DNA of 64,000 bases from Melieria omissa (GCA_963971225.1 OZ020267.1:116384936-116448935); one strand, 5' to 3'. Counted from the first letter of the stretch, positions 25,501 through 40,500 are shown. Numbers and translations are program-made. The notes: a model not told the origin generated them from the letters alone.

Positions 25501-28500
25501 TAACCCTGATGGGCAACATAAACATTTCCTCCACTCTGCCCTTTCCTCTTCAACTATATTCTACATAGTCGGCCTCGATAGTCCAGCGGGTAGCGCGCTG
25601 GCTTCTTATACCAAAGGCTCCAGGTTCGATTCCTGGCTCGGGCTGGTGAACAACTCGTCTACTTCTATCGCTATCCACATGAAGGGAATGAGAATTACAA
25701 GAATCGCACAAGTGCGCTCTTAGCAGGGAATGGCAAAACCTCCAAGTGTGACCGAAAAACTGCCAATCGCCGTTCGGATTCGGCGTTAAACTGTAGGTTC
25801 CATCCCCCTCCCTTTCTCCATCCGCTTAGAATGTGTGCTGTAACATATGTTGGAAAGACAGTGTTTTTAGCATTTCAAAAACGGGTGAAATATGATATAT
25901 TACTCTTACGTTCCTTCCCTATCCACCCTGGGTATAGTACAATGGTCTGAAATGGACTGAGTACTATGGAAGGCTTGTAGTCTTCCTGCCCACCCTCACA
26001 TCACATCACTCACACATATTCTACATATCCAAAAAGTAATCGAAATATCTGCAGAACATAAGGAGTTCAAATAAAATGTTTCAGTCCAAATTTGTATTAC
26101 AACTTTTACAAATGGTAACGCAATTGTTACCGTAAAAACTGCAAAATGATTTTACTTTACGCGTTTGTAATGTTTTCAAATAAAGTCCATTTTTAAGTTT
26201 GTGTTCCGTTTATTTTGCCTTTAAGTATATTTATTTGTATCATTTAAACAATATACTTAACCCATTTTTTACCGCCGTGTCTTTAAAGACACAGCAACTT
26301 TGAAAAATTCTGAAAATAACAGTTTCTAACGCATATTAAATATTTTTACATTATCGGATAGCTTCATTCATTGGCTTTCAAACTGCTAACAGCTATTTCC
26401 GAATTTTAGGGTTTCACTCAGTGTAAAACTGGTATAAACAGGACCACCTTTTTTAAGGGGTTTTTTAATACAAAATGAATTTTTGTTTTTAATAAAATAC
26501 TCGAATCGCATTATATTCAACTTTCTCCTTGGTTGCAACTACTTTCGATGCGTAGTTAAAAGAAACAGTAACTTAAACTTGAAAAATGTGTAATTTTCCG
26601 AATTTGGCTTACGTATTTTGCCAGCGTGTCTTAAGTCACATCTGCTCCAGCTCAAAAAAAAAAATTTTTAATTTTTTTGAAAGCAGAAATGGCATATGGA
26701 GGCTCTAAATAGGCTGTGTTATACAAATTTTCAAAATCGGTCCACGGGATTTAGGGGCGGTAAAAAATAGGTTAAAGGCAATAGTCAGCATAAGCCAAAT
26801 TCTAATCTGAAAACTTATGTTGAGCATACTATACAAATGTTTACCCATTGCAACCCATCTAGAAATCAAAAGAAGCTAAAGCTGCTTCCCAGTGTCCACA
26901 AACATGCATACACCCGAACACCGAAAGGCACATCGTATATTCTATACAGAATTCAATTGTTCGTTGTACTTTAAATATTACATTCGTTGAAATAATTTTT
27001 TCGAAATTATTCCTTGTTCCACTATTTTCAACACATTTAAATAAACAAATGTTGTCATTTCTAATTTCATATCGTAAAGCACACAGCAATCGATTGAAAT
27101 AGAGACAGCAACCACAAAGGCAGCGAAACGCATTCTCGAACAAATGCCGGCGAATACATTCAATCCATCCACTGCGTCGCAGATGAATGTAAGAATAACT
27201 ACAAGTATGAAATTTCTCAAACAGGAAATTTTTCAGTGGAAAATATACATATGTGAGTTCGAAGATCGGTTGTTTTGCTGATTTGTATGCAATTTTAATT
27301 TCATTTGTTATTCTCAGCAAAGAAAAGTTTGCAGAACGCTGCAGGCGAAAAGTAGAAAACAAATCAATGGACGCTACAGCACGTCCTTCTGCAAGCTTTC
27401 TCGATCTATTCATTGTTTTGGGAAAACGTTTCCGTCATTTGTTTGGAATAAAATTTGAGAAGTGACAATTACGAGACACATTTATCAGATCTTATTTATT
27501 AATTTACTAAGAATTAATTTACTTAAGAACTTTACTTCATATAAAATTCCACAAGTATGTTCACTATGAACGAAAAAGATTGTTTTGTGTTAATCCGCAC
27601 GAAGATTTCAACCCATGAGGGTAAGACCTGATACACAAACTCTATCCAAAACTCTCTATATACAGCATAACCAGTGCCGGATCCAGGGGGTTTGGGGGGT
27701 CGAAACCTCCCCCCCCCGAAATATTTGGATCAACTATAAAACTACATACAAATTAAAAGGCATTTTATAAAAATTAAAGAATTACTTTTTAAAACCCCCC
27801 CCGAAATATTTTTCTAAATGCGCGCCTGAGCATAACTAAAGAAAAAATTATATTTCTTGAAGCAAATTTCAGCTGAAAAAGGCGTATTATATAATAACCA
27901 ATAATGTCAATTATATTTTTCCTAAAGAATTTACAATAGCGTTAGAGGCTGCGTACGATTATTTAAGAAAGTACAGTACGCAAAGTACAGTCACTAAGAG
28001 AGACAGACAAATTTGGATAAATCTACTCAATTACAATTCGAAAACATAAATTCTGATTTTTAAGGAACAAATCAATTAAATTAAACATTCACATTTAATT
28101 CCATTATTTTTTCGCGAAACGTTTTAACTGAAGGTAAACTTTTAAGTACTAAGAAATTTAATGTTTTTGCCGAACTACATTCATTCATGACTTACGGTAG
28201 AACTGAGGAGAAGTTCTCACTCACAGGCTTACTCAGCTCATAAAAATACAACTTTACATTATCCGCTAAGTACCAACAAAACCATATGTCATCTCATAAA
28301 TAAAAAGTATTTACCTTCAAATCAGATAAGGAAGCCATTAAGTCGTCCAGTTCTTTTGTGGCGGAGGAGGCAAACATTGTGGGTGGAGGCTGTGCGTGGT
28401 TTGGCGTGAAAGTATTCTTCTGATGCATTGTTTTTTCTTCAATAACGCCAACTATAAAAAATTGTATTGTTTTAGTATGACAGTTGCAGTTGTTCTTCGT

Positions 28501-31500
28501 TAATTCTGGCTTACCTGGACCTTCGGGACCAGTCACATTTTCCGTTTTCGTTTCACGAACTGTTATGGTAACATGGCGACCAGGTGTGGGAGATTTCGTG
28601 AGTGACCTAAACGAAATCATGTGAAAATGTTACTTTCAATGAAATATCGAGGCATCGAATCAATTACCCATTGGGTACAGCATAGTTTGATGCATTGTCC
28701 ATTTCGTTTAATAAGCTATCCATAGTGGGCCGTTCCTCAGTGGAAGTATAGCTGTTGTAAGTGTTGTACTTCGATGGCTGACCATTGTAGCTCATGGGCA
28801 CAAAGTTTTCTGTGTAAAATAAATATGTATTTGTTTAAATACGAATACTAATTAATTCTTGAAATGTTAACAAATTGCAGAAGCATTTGTATTAATAAAG
28901 TAAATGCAAATATTTGGCTTGAGCTTCTTTCAGCAAGAATCTTCAAATGGAAATTTAAGCTCAGTAATGGATGCAATCACTGCAAGAAGCTCACATTTTT
29001 ACGTACAAGGAAATGGAAACTCTTAATCTCTTAATTATTTGTATACCTATTTATAAGTTAATAGGGTTTATTTTTTGGAATAATTTAAGGCTAGAAACGA
29101 ACCTTTCTTCTCAACGTTGCTATTGTATCTCGCATTGCTGAGGTCTTGCAACAATGAGTCCAACTCCGACAAGTTACTAGAGTTGTTGTGCAACGACCCA
29201 ACGCCATTGTAGCCGCCACCAAAGCCACCAGCACGAGGCAGTGAACCCTGATTTTCGTACTGGCAGGACTGATTAGCCGGCGACACACCAGCAGCTAAGC
29301 CATTATAGCCACCCGTTGTACCCATAGGCGTCGCCGAGCTTCTTGTCTCAGTGATGCTGTAGTGGTCCTGATGTACAGGCTAAAATAAATGAGATTACGA
29401 TAAAACACACGTTACAGTCGTACCGTCAATTACAACTTTACCGATGGCGGCGCTGCTTTTCCCCGCAAACTGCCATATCCAGAACTGTCGCCATAGTTTG
29501 TGCAGGTTGCTGACGAATTAAACTGCGGTGGATGATGGCCGGGAACACTGTTTTGCAAATCGGCAAGAAGTGCATCTGCAATTAAAAAATCAAGAGCATT
29601 GAATGGATTATTTAATCTATTGGCAACGTCTACGAAAGTGTATCTTTACTTAAATTATCATAATCGCCGCAATTAGTCATTTTTGGAATCGCAAATAGAA
29701 AACTGAACTCATAGACTCTAGCCCGTATCACACAACTCAGTTAACTAACTGAGGGAGTGGCAGCCGATATGAGGTGGAAAACGTGTACACAAAACAAAAG
29801 GCTTTCGCAATGTGGTTATCTTCTCAAAGGGGCGCTACAGCAGTTCTCCGCGGCACTACTAATGCCCACACATCTGCCATACCGGTGAGTAGATACAAAT
29901 ATGTATACGCTGCCAGCTACCGCAAGTGAGCATTCGTATCAGGCTGTTATGTCCATTTAAAGCTCCATTATCTGGGAACTTTAGCTCTTGCCCAAGTCTA
30001 CGTGGCCGACTTTCATTTCAGCTCACTTTGTTAGCGTACTTGTTACGATTTTCTGTTTAGTCTCCTTATCTATGTGTAGTAGTTCAAGTAAATCCAGTGG
30101 CGTGTGTCAAACAATCATTGCACGATAAACACAATAAATATTGTGCATTGTATGGAAATTGCATTAATTTTTGTAGTATTGAGAAAATTCGTAATGCATT
30201 ACTTAACAGCCTATAATTTAGACCGAAGCCATCACTTATGCAAGGTTATGCGAAATAAATAAGCAACATGTTGTTCGAAGTTGTCGCAATTATTTATTGC
30301 ATTCAAATCTAGTTTAACTTATTTGGATTTTACAAAGTTTAAAAAACGCCTCCACTTTCGATTTACGTGTATGAACCTTATATCATTAAATTGTCCGCTT
30401 AATGTGACAACATACTTAACTTTATTGCCAGTTTTCAGATAAAAACCTTATCCTAACCGGTAATTTTCTCAATTAGTGAAACAGCAACTTTATGAATGAA
30501 ACATTTCACTTTTTTTCTTACTAAGTACGGAGAGCCACGAAAGTTGGCATACGAGAAATAACAGTTGTCGACAAATGTTCTCATTGAACAGGGTGATTTG
30601 CTTTTCATTACCAATAAATAAATTTAGTGATAGCTGAATTTTTTCCACTAATCACTGATCTTTATTTAGTGACAGTGTGTAAAAGTACCACTAAACAAAT
30701 TAGTGGAAGAAAATTGCTCTTCCACTAAATAAAGATCAATGATTGGTTGGTTGGTTGGTTCAAGTGGCGATGTTCCATCATCCAATTAGCGCGTTGGCGC
30801 CGTTTTGTTACCACTATTCCCGGTAGGTACACTAGGGTATACTGTGTGATGTCTTCTGGACTATATATTTATATAACCGTATATATCCTCTATATCCAGT
30901 CCGGTTAATGAAAGAGAGAAGCGAGTTTACACTGCACTTTGCTATCTCTTCGAAATTCTGGAATGTCGGTTTTCCCCGCGTTTTCCATCTCCTTCTTGAT
31001 AGCGCCGGGCAGTCGCAGAGGAAGTGGTGTACGGTTTCCTGCTCGTCTGGGTTTTCACAGCTGTGACAGCTGGTATTGTATGGGATCCCCATTTTTGTTG
31101 CATGCTCTCCAATGGGCCAGTGGCCAGTGATGACTGCCCAGATCAATGATTAGTGGAATATATTCAGCTATCACTAAATACATGAAAAGCATAGTGCACT
31201 ATAAATTTAGTGAAAACCCCCCAGGTCTGGTAGACTCCCACCAGACTTATTCACCCTTACATGAGTAAAGATTTTTACTATACAGTCGTGTCTGGATATT
31301 GTGAACTAATTTTTGCAAGGCCTGTTCACAGTATTGAGGTGGTTCACTATATCAAGGTTAAAATTTTTGTTCAAAACTCGTTTTATTTGCTCAAAATATA
31401 CTTTTTGTTTTTTGCTTGAAATTGCTTTCAAAATTATGTTCAATATTTAGAAGCTCCATGTCAAAATTTGGGTGTTCACTACATGGAGGTGTTCACTATA

Positions 31501-34500
31501 CCCAGACACGACTGTATTAAGGGCAAAACTTAAGTTGAAATTTTGTTTATTTTAAACTTCACTATATACTTCCACTTGAGTGCAATTCCCTTACTAAGAG
31601 AAACAATTTGGAAATTTGTGGAAAATCATTGAAAAATATCCATGCTTTGTCAACAGAAGCATTTGTGAGTGTATTACTTTTTAATCGTTTCGTCACTTGC
31701 ACGCAGAGAACTTACCTAGACGTCTTTCGAATTCGCCCACTTTGAAGCAATCGGTAGGAGAGCTAAACAGCGATGACGACAGCAGCTTCGAAGACATTTT
31801 CTTATTAGGAAGTCGGTAGTGAAAATCTCACGCTGGCAGACACTCTGCTCGCTAACGGTAATATTATCAATGAACATACGCACACATTCAACACCAAAGT
31901 TAATTTCGACGATGGCTTTGAATTTTATTACTAAATAAGGCCGCAACAAGCTCTGGAAACACACACACACTCACACAATCGCAGATTATTTTTGGGAAAA
32001 GACCAACAACAACAAACTAACCAAGCAACTCCAAGTCAGCTAGAACAACAAGAGACTAGCGCAGCGTTGCTCGCGTTTCGAACCAAATTTGAAAACTAAA
32101 CGAAACGTGTCTAAGTCGCAACGTTGAATTCGAGTCGGCCACTTCGAATTCTGAAACTCCCACATGAGACCCACCGCCAGGCGTAAGAGGTAGCGCAGCG
32201 CAACCGTACGCACAACCAGCCATTGTGCACTTAAACTAATTTGATGGTGGTTTGACAATGTTGGATATAGTGAGATATAGCAAATAGTTTTAACAATGCG
32301 TTCTTCTGGGACTTTTACGCCACAAATGATTGTTTAACGCTTTTAAATCTGATATGTTGGGAATTAACTATAGCTATGACTAACAACTGTTTCCTTTGAC
32401 TTCTGCATATTAAAACGTTTTTTCCAGTGTAGCCTCTATTCGGCTTCGATCGTGGGACAACAGCCTTTGCACTGGCTGTTTCCCCCCATTTAGCGTATAA
32501 CTAAGCAAATGATTATAACTAAATTCGATCGATTTATGTGCACAAATATTGGGCAGTGATGTGGCGCCACTTCAATTTAGCTAAAAGCTTAAGAACTGAG
32601 GAAATATTGGCACGCAATAACAAGACAACCTTCGCAATAAAAAACCGACAGCACCAAACAGCGAACCATTTTACAACAGCGCTGGAGGGAACAGGGGTGG
32701 GAACCTGCAAATGGTGAAAAGTCACACAAGCCTGCTCGAAAACACACATACTTTCGAAGGTGACATCGAAACGGACTCCTACAGATTTAGCTGCACGGCT
32801 GTCCGCCAGTGGCTACTATGTCTATGTTGGAGCTCCAAATCATAGTGGCAAGATTAGAAAATTGCACAAATGGATTGAGAATTAATTAAATAGCGTAGGA
32901 AAACACGTTTCTACTTATAGGAATGTATGTCCACAAAAATAAAGTCAGAAAGCACATGTGCGAAAAGTGGAAGGCGCACCCATCTCGTAATGTCTTTCGT
33001 CCTATTTAGATTTGGTATAGGCACAGGTACACGCATACCTAAATCCGAGATTCGCATACGGTAAGCATATACATACAGACGTATGTTTGCATTGCACATG
33101 GCTACAACACAATATACGGCAACAAAGCTGGCGCTGATGTATTCGTGCGCTGGCATTGTGAGGCAAATATTGTACAATATATAGTAGAATTATATTTAGA
33201 ATAGCGTAGGAGCAATATGTGACGAAAAGCTCAACGTATCCAGAGCAAAGATTCAATCGAAGGGCAAACGGAAAATGCAAGCAAAAACAAAAGCACAAAA
33301 ACAATAAAACGTTAGTGCGCTGGCTTTTCTCGATTTAAAAAGCATTCCGAGTTATAAGTAAACGACGGTCCTTGCTCAATATTCCCAATATGCTGGAAAA
33401 TGTTGCAGATACTAAGCAAAGGCTAGACTGTACTACGTTTTCAATGCTTCTGTGATGGCATTACGCCAAATAATATGAAAATATTTCAACTCCAAGGAGC
33501 TCTCCTAGCTTCCAGTGGATGGGCGAAGAGAGCCGACTAGACCAGCCATCGAAATCAAACTTAGTGTTGATTGAAACATAACACACAGCCTAAGGTGCCT
33601 AAATATTAGACAAACAGCTGCCTTGAGGAATGAAGTTCTCAGCAACACAGGCGTTTTCAGTGGCATAGTACCCTATGTTACCGTAAGCCGTATAACTTGG
33701 GGCCTAGCCGCTTCTACCCAAGGAACCAATACATCAAATCAGCGCCGTTGGTGTGAAAGTATTACGACGTACGCGATCTCATTTCAAACTAACTCAACCG
33801 ACAAGTTACCGCAGATCGAGATACAAATTTGTTTAGCATATCTACAAACACCACACAATTTATAAGCTACAAACCAGTTGAGACACTACAAATGATCAAA
33901 TGACAAAAGCCTAAATGCACATAACGATTGGTATTTTCGAAAACCATGACATCAAACACTACTTCATTTATTTCGACAGCATTTTTGCACATCCAACGAG
34001 AATAGTCTTTGTTATTTATTAACGCAATCGAACAGGAAATGTGGAATTACGTCAGTATGCGTGAGGCCGTTGAGCAAGTCACAGTAATGAGGTGTGGTGC
34101 TTTATGAATTCCACCAACATAAACTTATGCTTAGGAAAACATCCATGTAAATAATATTTATGTTTGTATATCCAACAAACCGAGTTTGACTACAAGTTTT
34201 CAGAACAAAGGTGCTATTTGCTGTCGTCAATTGAGGACCACACTGCATACAACGATCATTACATACATATGGAAACCGTTCTGTGGGATAAGCTACTGTC
34301 GTCCAGCTCGGCAAATTTCCGCACGCTCCGAGTCCATCACGGCGGCGCGCGAAACATCGATTTGATATTGGTGTCGCCATTGCCTGCTGCGGATTAGAGG
34401 CGGTTGTTGACATTGTCGCTACTCCGCAGATGATGTTATTCACACAAACCGGCACAGAAGCTGTTATTTTTGTAATTGCAATGGTTGCTGTCGTTGTTGC

Positions 34501-37500
34501 ACTACATTTACACAATAGACGCACGCATACAAACGCACTCACATGCACACACTGACCATGTGAACCGCACAAAAACCAAACAACAGATCATCCACAGATT
34601 AGCCGCCGAGCCGCTCGATCGATCACTCGACAAACAGACTGGCAGACAAATAGCCAACGATGACAGCCATGTGATGCTCAATTCAATTGATAGTAATTAT
34701 GACTGGCTGGTGACAATTTTACAGTTTTTCACTTGCAATTCCGCCGCCAAATGAAGCCCGTTGGCGTTCGTTCCCACGCTTAAGTTGCTCGCGACTCGGG
34801 CCCAAATTATTTTACAAATAAAGATCGCACAAATGATTAAATAACGCGCGCAAAGTTCAAATATCGTGTTCGCTGACAAAAATCGCTTGCAAAATCTTGA
34901 AGACAACTGAACTATTTTCACTGGACGCCAACATCGACGTTCAACAATCGGCAGCCACTCGAGTGATTTCTGCTTCGAGCATTCGCAATAGTTGAGCGAG
35001 TCGCTTGAGTCGAGTGAGAATATGTAAACATACGCACACACACACGTGCTCGCATATGTTTGAGTAGGTGCAGATTGTGTATAGTTGCGTCTAGTGAACC
35101 CTGTGTACTTCTTGACGATCTTTACGACTCTGCAGAGTTCAAAGCCGAAATCAAAATGCACTTCCGCTGTTTTCGGCAACATCACCCCCAGAAAACGAGC
35201 TGCTTACACCTCGTGCAGAGCGAAACACTCAAACGTTTCACCTTGGACTCGCTCAGCACCACCAAATATTAAAAAAAACTCATTTAGCGAATTTCTCCTC
35301 TCACAGACGGCGACACAGAGATGCCTCATGCTCTGTGCTGCTCTGTTTGTGCCTATTTAGCGTTTGGGGGATGAATCATTTGACTTTGACTAAATTTAGA
35401 ATACATCAACAAGCGTCAGCAACACAAAAACATATTTAAATGCAAAACATTTGCTGCGTTCGTCCGGCTCTAAATGCTCTACATGATGGATTCTTAAAGC
35501 CCTTAAATTAGAAAGTCTTCAAAGGCTTGTGGTGATTATTGTTCACCGGTTCTCCTCGATTTCAAAACCCGAGAATTTCATTTAAATGTGGACAAGTGCG
35601 AACTAAAGTTGCTGCGGAAACTCGTACCATATCAATGACTCATCTTAATGGATGCAGTTTTGTTATAATTCTATCACATTAGGGGTATTCTCGATGTCTT
35701 GCAACATTGCAAAACTTGCAGAAACTGATATTTGCAACCCTGAAAAGTGCTAGACTTCGAGAACACCCAAAAATTCAAATATTGTAAAAAATGCCGCAAA
35801 CAGGCGAAATTCGAAAATTGTTGATTTCTTGATTGAAAGTGCTGCATTTTAAATTCTGCATGAGAATGGTAAGCATTTTTCTGGAAGATGGTAATAATTG
35901 AAACAAAATTTTCGTTTTTAGGTGAAAAATTCAAAATGTTTATATAAAAGGAAATAAAACAAAATTGGTGTGAACAATTTACGCTTGCGCACACGAAATA
36001 AAATGAACGAATTTTTTTACAACCAGCTGACGCACGTTTGCACCCTCATATAAAACATGGAAATCACTGTTGTACGTATTGCACAAATTGCAAAACGTTT
36101 TTCCCTTTATTTTGTTTTTGTATCATTGCGGATTGCAAAAGTCTGCAACTTCTGCAATGTGCAAAACCCTTGCATCGAGAATACCCCTATTGTCTCAGTC
36201 TCGATCCCAATTGCAATAATGTCTTTGAGTCATAAGCGTAGATAACCCAATTGAGCTCCGCACTATTCCAATAGAACAGTGAAACAAGGCCGGCTCAATT
36301 TCAAACTGAGCAAAACTTTATTTCAGATTCAAGTTGGTTTCTTTTTCCCCCCTGTTCGGGGAATATTTATTAGGCCGTTACAAGGTGGTTTGCTTTGAAT
36401 CATGCACACGCACCTACACACAAAGCTTCACATGAGAGAAATATCGAAGCAATCTTCATTCAGCTATTACATGTAAAATTCATGTTCACGTGTTCAATAG
36501 AGAATCACGCACAGTCCCACGCCGCGAAGCACACAAATTTTGAATTCAGCGTGAAATCAACAGATGTGGCACATTGGCCAGGACGCAAGCGTTAAAAATA
36601 GTGCGTTAATTAAATGGAATTGGTTTCATAATTTTAAAAAATATAGCACACATGGCTAAACTGCTTACCAGTCATGTTATTGGAACTCAAATTGGAATCT
36701 CGAAAGGGCACTTCAAGTCGCGACTAACGCAAAATTTCAACCGAAATAGCGCGCAGCTGCAGCAGCACTAAATACAGCGCACAACAGCAAACCCGCTTGT
36801 CACACAATTGTGCAATTTGTATTTCAAGACGCACTGCATTTGAATTCAAATTGCTGGCGGAACGAATAGCAAAGCGCTGGGCGAGAGAGAAGCTCAAATG
36901 CAATGCCGATACTCAGCGCAAGACATCAAATCACTTGCGAGATGCATGTCTGTCTACGCTGTAAAGACGCTGCAAATTTGTTTACGAGTGCAACAAGTGA
37001 GGGCTTAATCAATTACCCCGTGTAGCAAATCCACCTGCCGGCGGTTCTTCTGGCGTAAACAGATCGCAACAAAGTCAAGCAGTTTTGTATCGTTTATTTT
37101 CATTCTCAAATTGCCCTCCACCCGTTTGAAAGAACTTGGAACATCTGTTTTTATGTAAATATTGGCCCCGCATTGATCTAGTGAGGCGTAGGTGAGTGAT
37201 TGGCGCTCAACAGCCAACAATTCTCACAGCGTTGGGCGCCTGCAAATTACGTCATCAGCAGCGCACTCACTGATAGAGGCACAACATACGCATTCCATTT
37301 ATATTAACGCTGAATACTCATTTGCAATGAAAACCTATTGATGCTGTCATATCGAAACTAATTAGAACCGCACAAATGTTTGCATACGTTTGTGGCATTC
37401 AATCCACCTCATCCTAAAAGTAGTCCAAATAAAATTTGCAATTCAAATCTTATAAATTGTTGTGCGGATATGCGGAGCGCAGGCCAAAGTTTAAAATAAT

Positions 37501-40500
37501 CTCAAACCAGTGTTTAATAAAAATCAGCATCATCAACGATATCAATAAAAAGTTATTGATAAAAATACTAAAGACGCGGACAACGTGATGTGAAAAATAA
37601 TTACCACTAAAATATAAGTTTAACACATTCTTTGAAGGATAAAAAGAGGGAAAACTCATTACTGATGACGCGTTGACTCGTTTCTCGTGTGATCTGACAT
37701 TCCGCTAGTGTACAGATGTTAAGTTGTTTCGAATAACGTTAAGTATATTTCTGTGGCATTTTGACAAAACAACCTAAGTCTAATTTTCAAAATGTTCAGG
37801 AGAGCGAAAAAACGGATAAGGTGCAGATCAAATCTCATACAAAACTCGAGAAAAGTTGAAATTATACACGTCATATCTCTGTTACTAAATAGACATAGAA
37901 ACAAACCGATTACACCAAAAGAAGCGTCTTGAAATTGTTTCTTTATGATTAAAAAATCGGAAATTTGACTTAAGTCGACTTAAGTGCTTTTGTCAAAAGT
38001 CCACAGATTTATTCACTCTACTTACATCCGGGTTGGATTCCTTTCGTTCTGACGGTGCGATAGGGATGCCGCGCACCAGGATCGATTTTGCCATACATCG
38101 TCCTATCCATATTTGCAGCAGCAATCCGCGTCGAATATCTCCCAATTTGTAATTATTTTATTCACTTTGTTTGGTCCTTACGCGCTCCGATTACCGTCTT
38201 TTGTTTTCTTTTACGTACCGTTACACTCAGATAGCACATTTGCATACATTACTGCGTAGAAATCGAACGCAAACATGCAGCAAGTCGCATATGACGGCGG
38301 GATCACAATGAAAACACGAAAGAAGAAAGCGTCTAGAGTCAAAACCGATTGCAAATCGCGGCACCGGCAATACCAAAAACCACCGGCAGCCAAACATCAA
38401 CAAGCAACGAATGCCGCCCAGACTAACGTGTAGAAGTGAGTCGCGTGCATCACACGAACATCGGATGCTGGACGTTTGAGGAAAAGATGTGAAATGACAA
38501 AAAGTTGCGCTGCAGCTGAATAGAAACATTTCAATCTTCTAAATCATGCAGCGTGAATGAGTGAGCGAGCGTGTCCAAAGACAAACAAGCCAACGAACGC
38601 CAGCGACCGCCCAGCTGCACAGAAAGCGTGTAGCCGGTATCTGAGTGTGAGTGGGCTTCAGTTGGAGCAAGTCATCATTTCCACTGGTTTATTTCATTTT
38701 CAATTTCTATAATTTATTTACAGTAGTCTTATTTTTGTCCTCAAGTAGAAAAACAAATCGAAAAGATTTGAGCACGAGCATGTCTACAGCGCACCGCGCC
38801 GCCTCACAGCCATAACGTACTATATAAGGTGGAGCGCGCGGCCAAACCGTTGTAAAAAACCACTTAAAATATAGTGGAAAAAGTAACAAGAATTCATACA
38901 AAATTCTTAATATTGATTTGGGAGAACTCCCCACTTGTATTCTAATGAACCAGAATCACCAACAGCCACGTTCTAAACGTTTTCTTTTCTTTTGACCGCA
39001 GCTTCGACGAAAACATCACACTGTGCAGTGGCGCACTGTCGCCAACGAACTTTTTTGTTGCCCTCATTGCCGGCAACTGCAGAATCTCACGCTCCATATT
39101 GTGCCGCTCTGTTAACCACATTGTGATTGCGTATCGGAGCTGCCGCCGATCGACGAACTGCGTACGCCTATATTAAATTAGTCCACCACTGCCAACAGAG
39201 GGTGCATTAGCTTATTTGTTTGTTCGATACTTAGTATATTTCACCGTAATACGCGCACTGAATTTAAAGTTTGTATTTACGAGAAACTTGAGAAACTTGA
39301 GAAACTTGAGATAACATAGCTACGTATTTCGTCTTCCCCGCTGAACGCTGACGCTCATACTTTTCTCATTAATCAAAACTATATAAATACATACACATAC
39401 ATATATGTACATATATGTAAGTGGACCAAGATAAGTCCCGAGGAGCAACTAGAACGCAGAGAGAGCAAAAAGCATCTCAATATTTCGTTAAAGAAGTAAA
39501 TGGGTGGCAAGTCATTTCATTAACTTCAGCTGCAGGTAGGTTTGACTACATAATGAACTAGATCAGCTGCAGAACGTGCTGTTTGATAAAAAGCATTTCA
39601 ACATTTTCTCTGTTCGAAAAATTTTTTGTTCTGAAATCGTCATGTCAAAGAGATCATTCTCAGATTACATGCTTAAATGTTACACAAATATTGTTGAACT
39701 TGAGAAATAGGTTTAGAAAATTGTTCACACTTTAAAAAATTTTTACTAGAAAAAGTTTCTAAACTATCGAAATGTCTTTCTCTCTGTGCACAATTTGATT
39801 ACAAACAAATATGTACAAATATTAACAAACTCAACAAAAATTTATGAACCTGCCACCTTGAAAATTCATTCCTTAAAATTTACTCTTTCTACATTTCTAC
39901 TGAATACAGTGCAAAACGTACATTAATGTATGCACACATACATACTTGCCGCTACAGTCCGGCATGCGGCAGTCAAAATCAGAGACTTAGCTAAGTTTTT
40001 TTAAAAAAATAATTGTAATGTTACATAAATTTTATTAGTTGATTATAATTATTATTTGCAACAATTAATTATTAAGTTGCCTAATAACTATTATGAGACA
40101 AACCATTTTTTTTTTCGTTCTCGATAATTATTATTTTGGGATTTTTTTTGTTTACGTTGCTTTATAACTTTTATTTATGACCTTTTTTATTTACGTTACC
40201 GATAACTATTATTTTAAGAAAAATTTTTATACGTTGCTGATAACTATTATTTGAGAGAAAATGTTGTTTACGTTGCTTCATAACTTTTATAAAAGAATTT
40301 TTTTTTACGTTACCCTACCACATTTGGAGTATGAATTGATTTTTTATTGTTTAGTTGTTGGTGGAAATTAGGTTTCTGCAGTTAATTTGCGTTGGTCGAT
40401 TCAAAACAATTAAAAATCAATTCATATTCAAAATGTGGTAATTCAACGTAAACAATTTTTGTTTTAAAAATAATAGTTATCAGCAACGTAAATTAAAAAA

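Larger units (their letters stand above)
20458..28314 (-). other. Large paxillin intron (7.9 kb)
   Basis: No coding exon recognised. It holds the pogo-type element 21296-21941, a (TAG)n run near 23569-23586, three SINE copies (24552-25830) and the TTAA element 26261-26771. A GC-rich patch at about 23620-24170 might contain an internal promoter. The stretch 27660-27830 has poly-C tracts next to a repeated gaaatattt motif and is probably an old element whose ends I could not pair convincingly. Confidence 0.5.

Noticed and set aside
25571..25645. Possible tRNA gene because of an exact B box
   Set aside because: Paired stems of a functional tRNA cannot be drawn and the sequence continues into a repeat body shared with two other copies.
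27660..27830. Poly-C and gaaatattt repeats looking like a hAT-type end (cagtgccggatccaggggg)
   Set aside because: I could not find a matching inverted end or an 8 nt duplication, so it is mentioned only as intron content.
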